A model generated the notes under the pieces. That model worked only from the letters and a program-made list of their open reading frames with translations, made no database searches and was not told the origin of the DNA. This document shows positions 47,823 to 57,105 of a stretch of DNA of 64,000 bases, piece by piece. Source of the DNA: Pseudomonas putida (GTDB lineage: Bacteria; Pseudomonadota; Gammaproteobacteria; Pseudomonadales; Pseudomonadaceae); the NCBI RefSeq assembly GCF_028682475.1, contig NZ_JANHLE010000006.1, positions 124,001 to 188,000 of the forward strand, in the 5' to 3' direction. The first letter of the stretch is position 1; every line of letters starts with the position of its first letter. Position numbers and translations under genes: made by a program.

Positions 47823-49022
47823 ATGCCTACGCCCAGCAAACCCCTCGCCGGCCTCAAAGTCATCGAACTCGGCACCTTGATCGCCGGCCCGTTTGCCTCG
47901 CGCATCTGCGCCGAATTCGGTGCCCAGGTGATCAAGGTCGAATCGCCCGATGGCGGCGACCCGCTGCGCAAATGGCGCAAGCTGTACGAGGGCACTTCGC
48001 TGTGGTGGTTCGTCCAGGCCCGCAACAAACAGTCGCTGACCCTCAACCTCAAGCATGCCGAAGGCATCGAGATCCTGAAAAAGCTGCTGGCCGATGCCGA
48101 CATTCTGATCGAGAACTTCCGTCCAGGTGTGCTGGAAAAACTCGGCCTGGGCTGGGACACCTTGCACAGCCTGAACCCGAAGCTGGTCATGGTGCGCCTG
48201 TCCGGATTCGGCCAGACCGGGCCGATGAAAGATCAGCCGGGCTTTGGCGCGGTCGGGGAATCGATGGGCGGCCTGCGCTACATCACCGGTTTCGAGGACC
48301 GCCCACCGGTACGCACCGGCATTTCCATCGGCGACTCGATTGCCGCGCTCTGGGGGGTGATCGGCGCCTTGATGGCTTTGCGTCATCGCGAGGTCAATGG
48401 CGGTGCGGGCCAAGTAGTGGATGTTGCCTTGTACGAGGCGATTTTCGCGATGATGGAAAGCATGGTGCCCGAGTTCGACGTATTCGGTTTTATCCGTGAG
48501 CGTACCGGCAACATCATGCCCGGCATCACCCCTTCGTCGATTCACACCAGCGCCGACGGCAAGCATGTGCAGATCGGTGCCAACGGCGATGCGATCTTCA
48601 AGCGCTTCATGCAGGCCATCGGTCGCCAGGACCTGGCCGATGATCCAGCGCTTGCCAGTAACGATGGCCGCGATCTGCGCCGCGACGAGCTGTATGCGGT
48701 CATCGACCGCTGGGCCCGTAGCGTGCCGCTGGATGCGCTGATGCAGGTGCTCAACGATGCCCAGGTCCCGGCCAGCCGTATCTTCAGCGCTGAAGACATG
48801 TTCAGCGATCCACAGTTTCTGGCCCGCGAAATGTTCCTCCAGGCCAAACTCCCCGACGGCAAGCCGTTCAAGATGCCCGGGATCGTGCCGAAGTTATCGG
48901 AAACGCCCGGTTCCAGCGAATGGGTCGGCCCTGAACTGGGCGCGCATACCGAACAACTGCTGGGTGAGCTGGGCTACGACGCAGCGGCCATTGCCCGCCT
49001 GCGCACGCAGGGCGCGGTGTGA
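47823..49022 (+). CDS. CaiB/BaiF-type CoA-transferase
   Basis: A 399-residue family III CoA-transferase that moves CoA between carboxylic acids through an Asp-linked anhydride. The opening LAGLKVIELGTLIAGPFASR, the CoA-binding KVESPDGGDPLRKW segment and the ISIGDSIAAL segment with the catalytic Asp (about residue 170) are clear. The open frame extends 50 codons upstream over yaeQ, but MPTPSKPLAGLKV at 47823 is the standard start. No neighbour reveals the acid substrate; a monocistronic transcript starting behind TATGAT at 47780 is possible. Confidence 0.9.
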   Translation: MPTPSKPLAGLKVIELGTLIAGPFASRICAEFGAQVIKVESPDGGDPLRKWRKLYEGTSLWWFVQARNKQSLTLNLKHAEGIEILKKLLADADILIENFRPGVLEKLGLGWDTLHSLNPKLVMVRLSGFGQTGPMKDQPGFGAVGESMGGLRYITGFEDRPPVRTGISIGDSIAALWGVIGALMALRHREVNGGAGQVVDVALYEAIFAMMESMVPEFDVFGFIRERTGNIMPGITPSSIHTSADGKHVQIGANGDAIFKRFMQAIGRQDLADDPALASNDGRDLRRDELYAVIDRWARSVPLDALMQVLNDAQVPASRIFSAEDMFSDPQFLAREMFLQAKLPDGKPFKMPGIVPKLSETPGSSEWVGPELGAHTEQLLGELGYDAAAIARLRTQGAV

Positions 49023-49069
49023 AGCATCGCCTCTGACCCTGTTACCGGCCCGACGGTGGAGACTCGTAC

Positions 49070-49957
49070 ATGACCAAACGCAGGCGCCCGCGCTGCCGCA
49101 CGCTGCTGGCCTTGATGCTGTGCACCCTGTTGGGTGCGAGCATGCCCGGAGTTGTCTCGGCCAAGGAGCGATTGCTTTGGGTGCTGCGCGACCTGCCACC
49201 GTTGACCGTCTTCGAAGGAACCGGCAAAGGCCAGGGTGTCGTCGATCAGTTGCTGCCCATGCTGATCGAGAAAATGCCTGAATACGACCACAGCGTCATG
49301 CGGGTCAACCGCGCACGTGGCAATCAGATGTTGCAAGAGGGCCGCCTGACGTGCGATCCCACCCTGCTGTGGACGCCCGAACGTGCCCGCTATGTGCACT
49401 TCTCACAACCGAGCCTGGGCATACTCAGCAGCGGTCTGGTGGTTCGCCAACAAGACCAGGCGTTACTGACGCCTTACCTGAGAAACCAGGAAATCGACCT
49501 GCGTACATTGCTCACCAGCACATCGCTGAAACTGGGCGTCGTTGCCGAACGCAGCTACAGCCCGCCGGTCGATGCCTTGCTCAAGACCCTGTCGGACGAG
49601 ACGCTCAGCCGTCACTATGGCAATGATGCTGTCAGCAACCTGCTGCAGATGCAAAAACGCCAGCGTTTGCAGCTGCTGCTCGGCTACTGGCCGGAGGCCC
49701 GCTACCTGATCCAGCAGCAAGGATGGACAACGGACGACTACCGGTTCTACCCAATCCAGGGCGTGGCACGCTACCAGTTCATCCACGTCGGCTGTGCCGA
49801 CACACCACTGGGACGCGAGGCCATCGGCCATATCGATCAACTGCTCAAATCCTTGCGCCGCGATACCCTGCCACACCTGTATTCGCAGTGGCTGGATCCG
49901 CACTTGCGTGAACTCTATCTGCAGGACAGCCGACAGTTTTTTCTTGACCGACCTTGA
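49070..49957 (+). CDS. Periplasmic solute-binding protein, amino-acid-binding-like
   Basis: A 295-residue exported protein. The signal peptide has a very basic start (MTKRRRPRCR), a hydrophobic run and a cleavage site near VVSAKE. The mature part has the class-3 binding protein fold (LLWVLRDLPPLTVFEGTGKGQG; RCDPTLLWTPERARYVHFS). It is closest to the TIGR02285-type proteins found beside signalling genes rather than beside ABC transporters. No permease or ATPase is present. The response regulator starts 43 bases later on the same strand, and the kinase across the gap has two similar domains, so a sensory role is more likely than transport. Confidence 0.8.
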   Translation: MTKRRRPRCRTLLALMLCTLLGASMPGVVSAKERLLWVLRDLPPLTVFEGTGKGQGVVDQLLPMLIEKMPEYDHSVMRVNRARGNQMLQEGRLTCDPTLLWTPERARYVHFSQPSLGILSSGLVVRQQDQALLTPYLRNQEIDLRTLLTSTSLKLGVVAERSYSPPVDALLKTLSDETLSRHYGNDAVSNLLQMQKRQRLQLLLGYWPEARYLIQQQGWTTDDYRFYPIQGVARYQFIHVGCADTPLGREAIGHIDQLLKSLRRDTLPHLYSQWLDPHLRELYLQDSRQFFLDRP

Positions 49958-50000
49958 ACAGGCGATTAGAACCCCTGACGCTGGACAACCGGAGCCTGTT

Positions 50001-50663
50001 TTGAGTACTTCCCCCTTGCCGCCATTGCGCATCGTCCTGGCTGACGATCATCCGATCTTTCGTATCGGCTTGCAGGCCGTCCTCGAGCAGATACCGGGCG
50101 TGGCGGTAGTTGCACAAGCCGGTAGCCCGAATGAACTGCTGACTCATCTGCAAGGACTGGAATGTGATGTGCTGGTGACTGATTTCATGATGCCGGTCGG
50201 GCAGCAGAACGATGGCCTGAAACTGCTGGAGCAGATTCGCCGGCACTTCCCGCAACTGCCGATCCTGGTCGTGACCATGCTCAACAACGCCGGACTGTTC
50301 CGGGCAATGCTCGCCCTCGGTATAAACGGCTTGCTGAGCAAAGGCAGCCTGGCTGATGAGCTACCCCAGGCAATCAGTCGCCTGTCACAAGGCAAACCCT
50401 ACCTGGCAGCCTCGGTTGAGCACCTGTTGCTACAGGACGGCGCGGTACGCGAAGACCAGATTGGTGTACAGGACCCCCTCTCCCCCAAGGAACTTGAGGT
50501 TACCCGCCTGCTCGCCGTCGGCCACACGGTGAGCCAGATCGCAACGTTGCTCAACCGCAGCAAAAAGACGGTCAGCACCCAGAAAACCAGTGCCATGCGC
50601 AAACTGGGAGTGGCCAATGATGCCGCGCTCTATCTCTACCTGCAGGAACACGGCCTGACCTGA
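50001..50663 (+). CDS. LuxR/FixJ-type response regulator, BvgA/EvgA/RocA-like
   Basis: A 220-residue regulator. The receiver has acidic pocket ADDHP, phospho-acceptor Asp61 in VLVTDFMMP and Lys in LLSKGSLADE. The C-terminal HTH begins SPKELEVTRLLAVGHTVSQI and continues NRSKKTVSTQK. The frame is open from 49794, overlapping the previous gene; TTG at 50001, six bases after GGAG, is the best start and gives a compact protein. Partner kinase is most likely the BvgS-type protein encoded at 51978-55580 on the other strand. The gene is convergent with the EAL gene, eight bases apart. Confidence 0.87.
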   Translation: MSTSPLPPLRIVLADDHPIFRIGLQAVLEQIPGVAVVAQAGSPNELLTHLQGLECDVLVTDFMMPVGQQNDGLKLLEQIRRHFPQLPILVVTMLNNAGLFRAMLALGINGLLSKGSLADELPQAISRLSQGKPYLAASVEHLLLQDGAVREDQIGVQDPLSPKELEVTRLLAVGHTVSQIATLLNRSKKTVSTQKTSAMRKLGVANDAALYLYLQEHGLT

Positions 50664-50671
50664 GTGATGGG

Positions 50672-51892
50672 TCAGGCATAAGCCCGTTGCGTGCAGCCTG
50701 CACTGTTGCGCGCGCCGATCCAGTCGATCAGTTCGGCCCCCGGCATTGGCCGGGCGATGAAATAGCCCTGCATGACCGGATGCCCGAGATCCTTGATTGC
50801 CAGCAGATCGTCAGCTGTCTCCACCCCTTCGACCACCACGTTCAGGCTCATGCGTTGTGCCATCATCATGGCTCCCGCCACCACGGCAGCTTTGCGGCCA
50901 TCATGGGCCATGCCGCGGACAAACTCGCTGGGTAGTTTCAACTCGCTGAACGGCAGTTCCAGCAAGCGCTGCACGTTGGAAACCCCCATGCCGAAATCGT
51001 CGATGGACAACTGGCATCCGAGAATGCGCAAATGCAGCAGGCCTTGGAGTTGCTGGTTGTTCAGGGTATTGCCAGCGGTCTCGACAATTTCCAGGGTCAA
51101 GGCGCTGGCCGCAACAGCATGGCGCTCCAGTGCCGCTTTGACCTGATCGTGGAAGTCATCGCGCTGGAGTAGATACGGGGCGATGTTCACCGCTACTGGC
51201 AACACTTTTCCTGTGCGCGACTGGAACTGCGCACTGAATGCCAGGGCCTGGTCAAGCACGCGCCAACTCAGCACATCAAACAGGTCGGCGCCTTCGATGA
51301 GCGGAAAAAACTGCGCCGGCGACAGAATTCCCAGATCGGGATGCTGCCAGCGCACCAGCGCTTCAACCCCCACCAGCTTGCCGTCAAAACAGACCTTGGG
51401 TTGATAGTGCGCCACCCACTGGTCCTGGCTGGCGGCCAGCTCTGCCGCTGTCAGACTGAGCAATTGAGGATACTGCGGCGGCCCGGCAGCCGGCAGTTCA
51501 GCAGGGTCTTGTTCCAGGTAACGGCGCAGCAACTGATGCAGGACCAGGCTGGTGGCTGGTTTCTCGATACAGCCCAGCACGTTCAGCCCCAGGTTCCGGG
51601 CCAGCGCACCCACGCTGTCGATCACACAGGGCTCGGCCCCGCTGAGGATCACCAAGGCTGCCGCCAATTGATGCTCGGCCAGGTGACGAATCAATGCCAG
51701 TCCGTCCGCACCGTCCATCTGTAAGTCACAAATGGCAATATCGACCCGGCCGCGTCGCGACAGGGTCTGACAGGCCGCCTCAACAGAATCGGCGGTCAGT
51801 ACATCAAACACGCCATTGGCGTTGAGCATTTGATGCAATGCCATCAGTTGAAAGGGATGGTCCTCGAGAATCAGAACCTTGAGTGAGTGCAT
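50672..51892 (-). CDS. Response regulator with EAL domain, RocR/PvrR-like
   Basis: A 406-residue protein with an N-terminal receiver (Asp56 in AICDLQMDG) and a C-terminal EAL domain for cyclic-di-GMP hydrolysis. The main catalytic residues are present: Glu177 (EAL), Asn236, Glu268, Asp298-Asp299, Lys319, Glu355 and Gln375. Two positions differ from P. aeruginosa RocR: loop 6 reads DDFGMGVSN instead of DDFGAGYSS, and KLD is KLP at 319-321, so activity may be lower or regulated differently. ATG 51898 is also possible. It follows the BvgS-type kinase gene by 85 bases and is probably transcribed with it. Confidence 0.88.
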   Translation of the reverse strand: MHSLKVLILEDHPFQLMALHQMLNANGVFDVLTADSVEAACQTLSRRGRVDIAICDLQMDGADGLALIRHLAEHQLAAALVILSGAEPCVIDSVGALARNLGLNVLGCIEKPATSLVLHQLLRRYLEQDPAELPAAGPPQYPQLLSLTAAELAASQDQWVAHYQPKVCFDGKLVGVEALVRWQHPDLGILSPAQFFPLIEGADLFDVLSWRVLDQALAFSAQFQSRTGKVLPVAVNIAPYLLQRDDFHDQVKAALERHAVAASALTLEIVETAGNTLNNQQLQGLLHLRILGCQLSIDDFGMGVSNVQRLLELPFSELKLPSEFVRGMAHDGRKAAVVAGAMMMAQRMSLNVVVEGVETADDLLAIKDLGHPVMQGYFIARPMPGAELIDWIGARNSAGCTQRAYA

Positions 51893-51977
51893 GAGCATTA
51901 CCCCGCAGTTGCAGTCATGTGCGACAGCACGGGCGCTACTCTAGGCAAATACGTCCCTGCAACCTATCGGACAAGTC

Positions 51978-54900
51978 CTAAAGATCCTGCGGAAATGTCT
52001 CCAACTCCCTGTCGATGTCCACCTGGAGATGCACCATCACCTGCTCCAGAGCGGCCCAGACGGCCTCAAGCGCATTGGGTAGCGGTTCACGACATACCCG
52101 CGCCAATGCCGCACACGCCTGTGCCAATGGCAAGGCATCGATCAGACAGGCAACGCCTTCAAGGCGGTGCAAGGACGCGCGGACAGCCTCCAGCGCCTGC
52201 TTCGCTACCGCGTCCCTGAGCAAGACCTGCTCCTCGCCGAGGTTCTTGTACAGTTCCTCCAGCATGCGCCGCATTACCTGGGGGTTGGCCTGGGTCATCT
52301 GCTGCAGTGCCTGCATCCTGAAGCTGAACAGCGGTGCGTGCGCCTCGATGACTGCAACTAGACGGTCAAGGGAAACCGGTTTGACCAGCAACGCGTCCAT
52401 CCCCGCCGCCAGGCAACGATCCCGCTCTTCTTTCATGGCATTGGCCGTACAACCAACGATGGCAATTTCCGCGCGCAGGTGCAGGCGCTCCAGGCGACGG
52501 ATACTGCGGGCCAGGGCGTAGCCACTCATCACCGGCATGTTGCAGTCGGTGATCAGCAAATCAAAGCGCTCGGCCTGCCAGGCGTCCAATGCAGCCTGGG
52601 CACTGTCCACTGCCACCACCTGATGCCCGAGAAACGTCAGTTGCTGGCTAAGCACCATGCGACTGGCGGACAAGTCATCAACCACCAGAATGCGCCGGGC
52701 CGGGCCGACCTGGCGAAGCGCGGCCACGGTCACTGCTTGATCCGGCACCTGGGTGACCGGTTCCAAGGTGAGTGCCACGCGTATCTCGGTGCCGTGGCCC
52801 GGCACACTTTGCAGGTCGATGGTGCCGCCCATCAGCTCTATCAGTTGCCGACAGATACTCAGGCCCAGGCCAGATCCGCCATACTCGGAAGCCGAGCGCG
52901 CGCAGGCCTGAGTGAACGGCGTGAACAGCTCCGCCTGTTGTTGTTCGCTGATTCCAATGCCCGTATCGCGCACGCATAGCAGCAAACCGACACCCGATGG
53001 CGATTCCTGCCCGGTTCGGCTGACCTCAACGCTGACCTGTCCCAAATGAGTGAACTTGAGCGCGTTGCCCAGCAAGTTGACCAGCACCTGGCGCAGTCGT
53101 AATGGATCAAACCAGTAAAGCCCTTGCGCGTCCTCTGCGACCTGCAATCGCAAGTCCAATCCCTGGGCCAGGGCCTGGTTACGGAACTGGCTGACAATGC
53201 CTTCGACAAAAGGCATCAGTGCTGTGGCCTCGGGCGCCAGCTGCAGGCTACCGGCCTCGATCCTGGCCAGATCCAGGCTGTCACCGATCAAGGCAATCAA
53301 CTCATTGGCCGAGCGGTGCGCGGTCTCCAGTCCGGCCGACGGCGCCTTGCCTTGCGCCAGCACGGTTTCCCGCTCCAGCTCCAACAAGCCGATAATCACC
53401 GCGATAGGCGTGCGAATCTCGTGGCTCATCGTCGCCAGAAAAGTGCTTTTGGCCTGGTTGGCCTGCTCCGCCTGCTCACGCGCTTCCACCAGATCAGCTT
53501 CCAGGCGTTTGCGTTCGGTGATGTCGATCCAGCCACCGAGCAGCCCTTGCAATTGCCCGTCAGCGCGGTAGAACGGCACAGTCCACTGGTACGCATCCGT
53601 GCACTGCCCTTCGAACTCGATGCGACGGTCGACGAACAACGGCTTCGGGTCTTGCAAGAGGCTCACATAATCAGCGTGCAGTTGCGTTGCCAGCTCAGGC
53701 GGAATCATGGCGATATCCGTCAAGCGCTGCCCTTTGACATCCTCCAGACACAACGAAAACGCCTGCTCGTAGCTTTTGTTGCAGGTGATCAGGCGCCCTT
53801 CCAGGTCACGTACATAGATCGGATTGGGGATACCGTCGAGCAATGCGCGCTTGAAGGCCAATTGATCGTTAAGGGCCTCTTCGGCCTTCTCGCGCTTGCG
53901 GATCTGCGCACGCAAGCGACTACTCCAGACCAGCGAAACCAGGCCGAACAACACCGCACCGGCCACGGCCCAGTAAACCCAGGGGGCGATGCGTTGCCAG
54001 GCCGGTGCCGGCGGTGACTGCGCGCCCAGCCATCTCATCCGTAAAGCACGAAACTCGGCGACCGGAAAGGCCTCCAGGGCCTTGTTCAGAATGCTCTCAA
54101 GCTCCGGTGCAGTGCGTCGCACAGAGAACAGATCGGCCGCCCACATGCCTTCGACACTCCGTCCAACCTTGAGAGTTGGATCATTGTTCAGCACGCCATA
54201 GGCGCCGACCTCACTGTCGATGGTCGCCAACGCCTCGCCGCTGCGCACCATTTCTCGCGCTCCCTCCAGCGAGTCCACCAACAACAGGCGGATATCAGGA
54301 TGGGACTGGCGAATACTGGCCTCCAGCACATGCTGGGCAGGTAATGCCAGCGTCTTCCCCCGCAACTCATCCAGAGAGGCCAGGCCCAGCTGGGCCTGGC
54401 GAACAATGAACACCCAGCTCTGCCCGCCAAAGGAATGGGTGAAGGAGAGGAACTCCCGACGCTCCGGTGAGTCGCTCAGGGTAGTACTCATGTCAGCCTG
54501 GCCGCTTTTGAGCAGCGCCAGACTCTGGGCGATCGATGTAGAGGGGGTGTAAACAAACTGCAACCCGGTCAACTGGGCAATCGTTGCCAGCACATCGCTG
54601 TTGAGGCCGACCCAGTCACCCTGGCGGTTGAGAAACAGGTACGGCGGGTATTGGCTGCCGACGACAGTCACCGTCGGATGGCGGGCAATCCACTGGCGCT
54701 CCTGCGCGGTCAGGGCAACCCGGTGATGATCCACATCCGAACCGAGCCCGGAAGTCCAGCGGCGCAGAATTTCACGACGTACTGAATCGTCGAGACTGAC
54801 CAGGGCCCGGTCGAACATTTCCTGCAGTGGCCGGTCCTGGCCGCGCATGGCAAAGGCGAAGCCTATTGGCGGCAGAGCGCTGGGACCGACAACCTGCAAT

Positions 54901-55580
54901 CCCAGATAAGGACGCAGGGTGTTGTAGGCGCGGATGATGATTTCGTTGCCGATGAACGCATCGACCTCGCCCTGATTGAGGGCTTCCAGCGCACTACTGA
55001 GGTTGGGTGCCAGGATCACCTGGCTCTCGGGGTAGGCCCGTTGCACTACCTGGGTATCGGCATAGCCGTCGAGCAGTACAATGCTCTTCCCGGCCAGTGA
55101 TTCGTGCGGGACCGATGCGCCGCCACGCACCACCACCATGGAACGGTCTGGGATGTAGTCCTCGGTAAACACCAGGCCTGGCACACTGCGCTCGAATCCA
55201 TTGGCGCTGGTGAGCACATCGATCTCGCCCTGATGCAGCGCCTCGATGGCTTCCTCGCGTTTGGCGAACGCCCGAATCTGGGTCCGGACACCCAGGCGGC
55301 GAGCAACCAGGCTCAGGTAGTCGGCGCTGATGCCCAGGTAACGGTTACGGTCGATGGTGATATCGACCGGCTCATAATCGGCAAAGGAAATGCCTACCCG
55401 TAATACCCGTGAAGGGCCGAGCCATTGTTGCTGCGTCTGACTCAGCGGCATCGGCTCAAGGTCGATGAACGGTGGTACCAGGGTGAAGGGCAACTGCGCG
55501 GCCTGCGTCCAGCTACCCGCAAAAAGCCACAACAGGCAGACCAGCATGAACCCCGCTGATCGGTGGTGTCGTTTGCTCAT
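51978..55580 (-). CDS. BvgS/EvgS-type hybrid sensor kinase, 1200 aa
   Basis: An unorthodox kinase with a full phosphorelay. Signal peptide (about 1-27), two Venus-flytrap sensor domains (about 58-280 and 300-520), one membrane helix (533-552), PAS domain (about 570-690), HisKA with His720 (TMSHEIRTP), HATPase with Asn839 and GGSGLGLSIC, receiver with Asp1012 (LLITDCNMP) and HPt with His1138 (SLHRLEGVA). This is the BvgS/EvgS/RocS layout. Likely partners are the LuxR-type regulator at 50001 and the REC-EAL protein at 50672. Loop HxLKG of the HPt is HRLEG here, a minor change. The signal bound by the flytraps is unknown. Confidence 0.93.
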   Translation of the reverse strand: MSKRHHRSAGFMLVCLLWLFAGSWTQAAQLPFTLVPPFIDLEPMPLSQTQQQWLGPSRVLRVGISFADYEPVDITIDRNRYLGISADYLSLVARRLGVRTQIRAFAKREEAIEALHQGEIDVLTSANGFERSVPGLVFTEDYIPDRSMVVVRGGASVPHESLAGKSIVLLDGYADTQVVQRAYPESQVILAPNLSSALEALNQGEVDAFIGNEIIIRAYNTLRPYLGLQVVGPSALPPIGFAFAMRGQDRPLQEMFDRALVSLDDSVRREILRRWTSGLGSDVDHHRVALTAQERQWIARHPTVTVVGSQYPPYLFLNRQGDWVGLNSDVLATIAQLTGLQFVYTPSTSIAQSLALLKSGQADMSTTLSDSPERREFLSFTHSFGGQSWVFIVRQAQLGLASLDELRGKTLALPAQHVLEASIRQSHPDIRLLLVDSLEGAREMVRSGEALATIDSEVGAYGVLNNDPTLKVGRSVEGMWAADLFSVRRTAPELESILNKALEAFPVAEFRALRMRWLGAQSPPAPAWQRIAPWVYWAVAGAVLFGLVSLVWSSRLRAQIRKREKAEEALNDQLAFKRALLDGIPNPIYVRDLEGRLITCNKSYEQAFSLCLEDVKGQRLTDIAMIPPELATQLHADYVSLLQDPKPLFVDRRIEFEGQCTDAYQWTVPFYRADGQLQGLLGGWIDITERKRLEADLVEAREQAEQANQAKSTFLATMSHEIRTPIAVIIGLLELERETVLAQGKAPSAGLETAHRSANELIALIGDSLDLARIEAGSLQLAPEATALMPFVEGIVSQFRNQALAQGLDLRLQVAEDAQGLYWFDPLRLRQVLVNLLGNALKFTHLGQVSVEVSRTGQESPSGVGLLLCVRDTGIGISEQQQAELFTPFTQACARSASEYGGSGLGLSICRQLIELMGGTIDLQSVPGHGTEIRVALTLEPVTQVPDQAVTVAALRQVGPARRILVVDDLSASRMVLSQQLTFLGHQVVAVDSAQAALDAWQAERFDLLITDCNMPVMSGYALARSIRRLERLHLRAEIAIVGCTANAMKEERDRCLAAGMDALLVKPVSLDRLVAVIEAHAPLFSFRMQALQQMTQANPQVMRRMLEELYKNLGEEQVLLRDAVAKQALEAVRASLHRLEGVACLIDALPLAQACAALARVCREPLPNALEAVWAALEQVMVHLQVDIDRELETFPQDL

Positions 55581-55623
55581 GGGTACTCCATCGGTGCGCC
55601 TGGCAGTGGCCAGCCGAGAAACG

Positions 55624-55648
55624 AAAAGCCCGTCAAAGACGGGCTTTT
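55624..55648. terminator. Terminator after thrC
   Basis: An 11-bp stem, AAAAGCCCGTC with GACGGGCTTTT, and a three-base loop. It lies 20 bases after the thrC stop and 43 bases before the kinase start. The longer T run is on the plus strand, but it can act for both directions. Confidence 0.82.
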
Positions 55649-55668
55649 TTTGTCTACCGGATGATCGG

Positions 55669-57078
55669 TCAGAGCGGCTTGCCGCGGTTGCCGTGCTGAC
55701 TGACGAAGGCCTGTACCGCCTTCAGATCATTGGCCAGAACTGTGCATCGTTCTTCGCGTTCGAACAGATCGCTCAGGTGCGCTGGCAGCTCAAGGGCCTT
55801 GCCGACACCCGCCTTCTCCACCGCTTCCGGGAACTTGACCGGGTGCGCGGTACCCAACACCACCATCGGCGTGTCCAGGCTGCGGCGGCACTCGCGAGCG
55901 GCCTTGACGCCAATCGCGGTGTGCGGATCCAGCACTTCACCGGTCTGGGCGAAGACTTCAGCGATAGTCTCGCAGGTTTGCGCATCATCCACCGCCAGCG
56001 AATCGAAGAGCTTGCGCGCTTCGGTCCAGCGATCCTGCTCGACGCTGAAACCACCGCCCTGCTTGAAGTTGTCCATCAAGCCGGCGATGGCCGCGCCGTT
56101 GCGACCGTGCAGGTCGAACAACAGGCGCTCGAAGTTGGACGAGACCATGATGTCCATCGACGGCGACAGGGTCGCGTGCAGGGTTTCCTTGACGTACTGG
56201 TTGCCGCTCATGAAGCGGTGCAGGATGTCGTTGCGGTTGGTGGCGACGATCAGCTGGCTGATCGGCAGGCCCATGTTGCGCGCCAGGTAACCGGCGAAGA
56301 TGTCGCCGAAGTTGCCGGTCGGAACCGAGAACGCCACCGAACGCGCCGGGCCACCCAGCTGCAGGGCAGCGTGGAAGTAGTAGACGATCTGGGCCATGAT
56401 CCGCGCCCAGTTGATCGAGTTGACCGCCACCAGGCGCGTACCCTTGAGGAAACCCTGGTCTGCGAAGCTGGCCTTGACCATTTCCTGGCAGTCGTCGAAG
56501 TTGCCTTCGATGGCGATGTTGTGGATGTTCTCGCCGAAGATGGTCGTCATCTGCCGGCGCTGCACTTCCGAAACGCGCTGGTGCGGGTGCAGGATGAAGA
56601 TGTCGACGTTGTCGCAACGACGGCAGCCTTCGATCGCCGCAGAACCGGTGTCACCGCTGGTGGCGCCGATGATTACCACGCGCTCGCCACGCTTGGCCAG
56701 CACATGGTCCAGCAGACGGCCGAGCAGTTGCAGGGCGAAGTCCTTGAACGCCAGGGTCGGGCCGTGGAACAGCTCCAGCACCCATTCGTTGCTGTTCAGC
56801 TGACGCAGCGGCGCGACTGCGGCGTGGGCGAACTCGCCGTAGGTTTCTTCGAGAATCTTCTTGAAGTCGGCATCGGCAATGCTGCCGGTGACGAACGGGC
56901 GCATCACCCGGAAGGCCAGTTCGTGGTACGGCAGGCCGGCCCAGGAAGCAATCTCTTCCTGGGTGAAACGCGGCAGGTTTTCCGGCACGTACAGGCCGCC
57001 ATCGCTGGCCAGGCCGGCCAGCAGAACGTCTTCAAAATTCAGGGCCGGTGCCTGGCCGCGGGTACTGATGTAACGCAT
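55669..57078 (-). CDS. thrC: Threonine synthase
   Basis: A 469-residue PLP enzyme that converts O-phosphohomoserine to threonine. The PLP-binding Lys lies in PTLAFKDFALQLL near residue 110 and the phosphate loop in GATSGDTGSAAIEG near residue 138. The N-terminal MRYISTRGQAPALNFEDVLL is typical for the long class found in E. coli and Pseudomonas. It follows hom by 27 bases and forms the hom-thrC operon. Confidence 0.96.
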   Translation of the reverse strand: MRYISTRGQAPALNFEDVLLAGLASDGGLYVPENLPRFTQEEIASWAGLPYHELAFRVMRPFVTGSIADADFKKILEETYGEFAHAAVAPLRQLNSNEWVLELFHGPTLAFKDFALQLLGRLLDHVLAKRGERVVIIGATSGDTGSAAIEGCRRCDNVDIFILHPHQRVSEVQRRQMTTIFGENIHNIAIEGNFDDCQEMVKASFADQGFLKGTRLVAVNSINWARIMAQIVYYFHAALQLGGPARSVAFSVPTGNFGDIFAGYLARNMGLPISQLIVATNRNDILHRFMSGNQYVKETLHATLSPSMDIMVSSNFERLLFDLHGRNGAAIAGLMDNFKQGGGFSVEQDRWTEARKLFDSLAVDDAQTCETIAEVFAQTGEVLDPHTAIGVKAARECRRSLDTPMVVLGTAHPVKFPEAVEKAGVGKALELPAHLSDLFEREERCTVLANDLKAVQAFVSQHGNRGKPL

Positions 57079-57105
57079 GACCTAATCCTCTAACGCAAAG
57101 ACTGC

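Noticed and set aside
55465..57093. 542-codon open frame on the plus strand opposite thrC
   Set aside because: thrC carries all expected motifs on the minus strand; the antisense product has no recognisable fold and no ribosome site at its start.
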